A program made the position numbers and the translations under genes. Below, in pieces: positions 63,748 through 64,000 of a stretch of 64,000 nt of DNA (positions are counted from its first letter, which is position 1; each line of letters begins with the position of its first letter). Under the pieces are notes generated by a model, which did not search any database, was not told the DNA's origin, and was given only the letters and a program-made list of their open reading frames with translations. The stretch comes from an uncultured bacterium (lineage in GTDB: Bacteria; Bacillota_I; Bacilli_A; RFN20; CAG-826). Location of the stretch: assembly GCA_949297445.1 (NCBI GenBank), contig CASFSS010000017.1, positions 28,521 to 92,520 on the forward strand, in the 5' to 3' direction.

Positions 63748-64000
63748 ACCTAGTATTTATTAATCATATTTTTAAAGCACTTAACCATAATTGTGAAGTG
63801 AACCCCAAAATGGACACACTTCAAAAAAGCCAAAAAACAGGAATCGTTAATGGTTCCTGTTTTTTGTCTGAGCCAGTCCTGCAAAGGCTGAGCGAGTTAA
63901 AACCCCCAGATAGTCTGGGGAGGAGGTAAAACTTATAGTTTTGCCCAAAATAAAATCTCCTTACAATATTAATGCGGACCAACGCGTTAATATGAAAGGA
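63748..64000 (+). other. Hairpin-rich non-coding stretch at the window end, possible mobile-element edge
   Basis: No reading frame of note. Features in order: GAAGTG...CACTTC flanking AACCCCAAAATGGACA (about 63795-63822), which recalls terminal repeats of IS3-type elements; a terminator AACAGGAA/TTCCTGTT with T6 (63836-63866); CCCCAGA-TAG-TCTGGGG (63904-63920); GGTAAAACT-TAT-AGTTTTGCC (63925-63945); and ATATTAATGCG/CGCGTTAATAT (63966-63993). A GAAAGGA at the last bases suggests a gene starts just outside. Confidence 0.5.
63830..63867 (+). terminator. Rho-independent terminator
   Basis: AACAGGAA (63836-63843) pairs with TTCCTGTT (63854-63861), followed by a T-run. It probably ends the transcript of the 62836-63747 gene. 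Confidence 0.75.

Noticed and set aside
1..64000. CRISPR arrays, prophage genes, tRNA or rRNA genes
   Set aside because: Gaps between genes are all under 300 bases. None shows regularly spaced repeats, tRNA-like cloverleaf ends or rRNA sequence, and no phage structural genes occur.

Overview
The window is AT-rich DNA (roughly 35-37% GC by eye) that is almost fully coding. It comes from a low-GC Bacillota/Mycoplasmatota-type bacterium of the class Bacilli, most likely an uncultured gut lineage of the RF39/RFN20/CAG-631 kind (inference). Several blocks keep the Bacillus subtilis gene order: prpC-prkC-rsgA-rpe...rpmB; pepV-trmB-ytpR...ccpA-tyrS...rpsD-ezrA-iscS-thiI; infC-rpmI-rplT-thrS; pfkA-pyk; dnaB-dnaI; dnaE-polA-mutM-coaE; nrnA. 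UGA is used as a stop (for example by the kinase, glgA and dnaI), so this is not the Mycoplasma code. Some genes are reduced: a Ser/Thr kinase with no membrane or PASTA part, an RsgA without GTPase motifs, ThrRS without a full TGS domain, and a ROK kinase without its zinc loop.

Layout. 1-3394: PP2C phosphatase (partial), kinase, degenerate RsgA, Rpe and a six-helix membrane protein. 3440-12807: an island of five lipoproteins, four in a minus-strand operon and one large plus-strand repeat protein, on a shared bidirectional promoter region with two perfect inverted repeats. It sits between rpe and rpmB, so it interrupts a conserved block. 12946-19942: rpmB, a small membrane protein, then the glycogen operon glgC-glgD-glgA running into leuS. 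20032-27697: coaX, pepV, trmB, ytpR, pncB, a CcpA-like LacI regulator, tyrS and a lipoprotein. 27755-33863: rpsD with a structured leader, ezrA-iscS-thiI, and infC-rpmI-rplT behind an L20-type attenuator. 34037-39337: thrS behind a T-box, glucokinase, pyk, pfkA. 39630-49939: primosome genes dnaB-dnaI, a MutM-CoaE fusion, polA, dnaE, nrnA. 49929-53047: a DtxR-family regulator divergent from feoA-feoB and a Cys-rich Feo partner, with a palindrome between them. 53116-54077: a small membrane protein and hsp20 with two CIRCE operators. 54192-60572: aldose epimerase, sugar symporter, Zn-PLC-like protein, cytosolic GH2 hydrolase and a subtilisin gene broken by one stop codon. 60630-63747: an intact membrane-anchored subtilisin and a cre-controlled surface protein. 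63748-64000: a hairpin-rich stretch, possibly the edge of a mobile element.

How it fits together. Sugar enters through the GPH/MFS symporter, is cut by GH2, and is phosphorylated by glucokinase. It then flows through PfkA and Pyk or is stored as glycogen by GlgC/GlgD/GlgA. A CcpA-like regulator and a perfect cre box point to carbon catabolite control of at least one surface protein. The less ordinary content is on the cell surface: the lipoprotein island, and a trio of type-I membrane-anchored exported proteins at the right end, two of which appear to share a membrane-proximal module.
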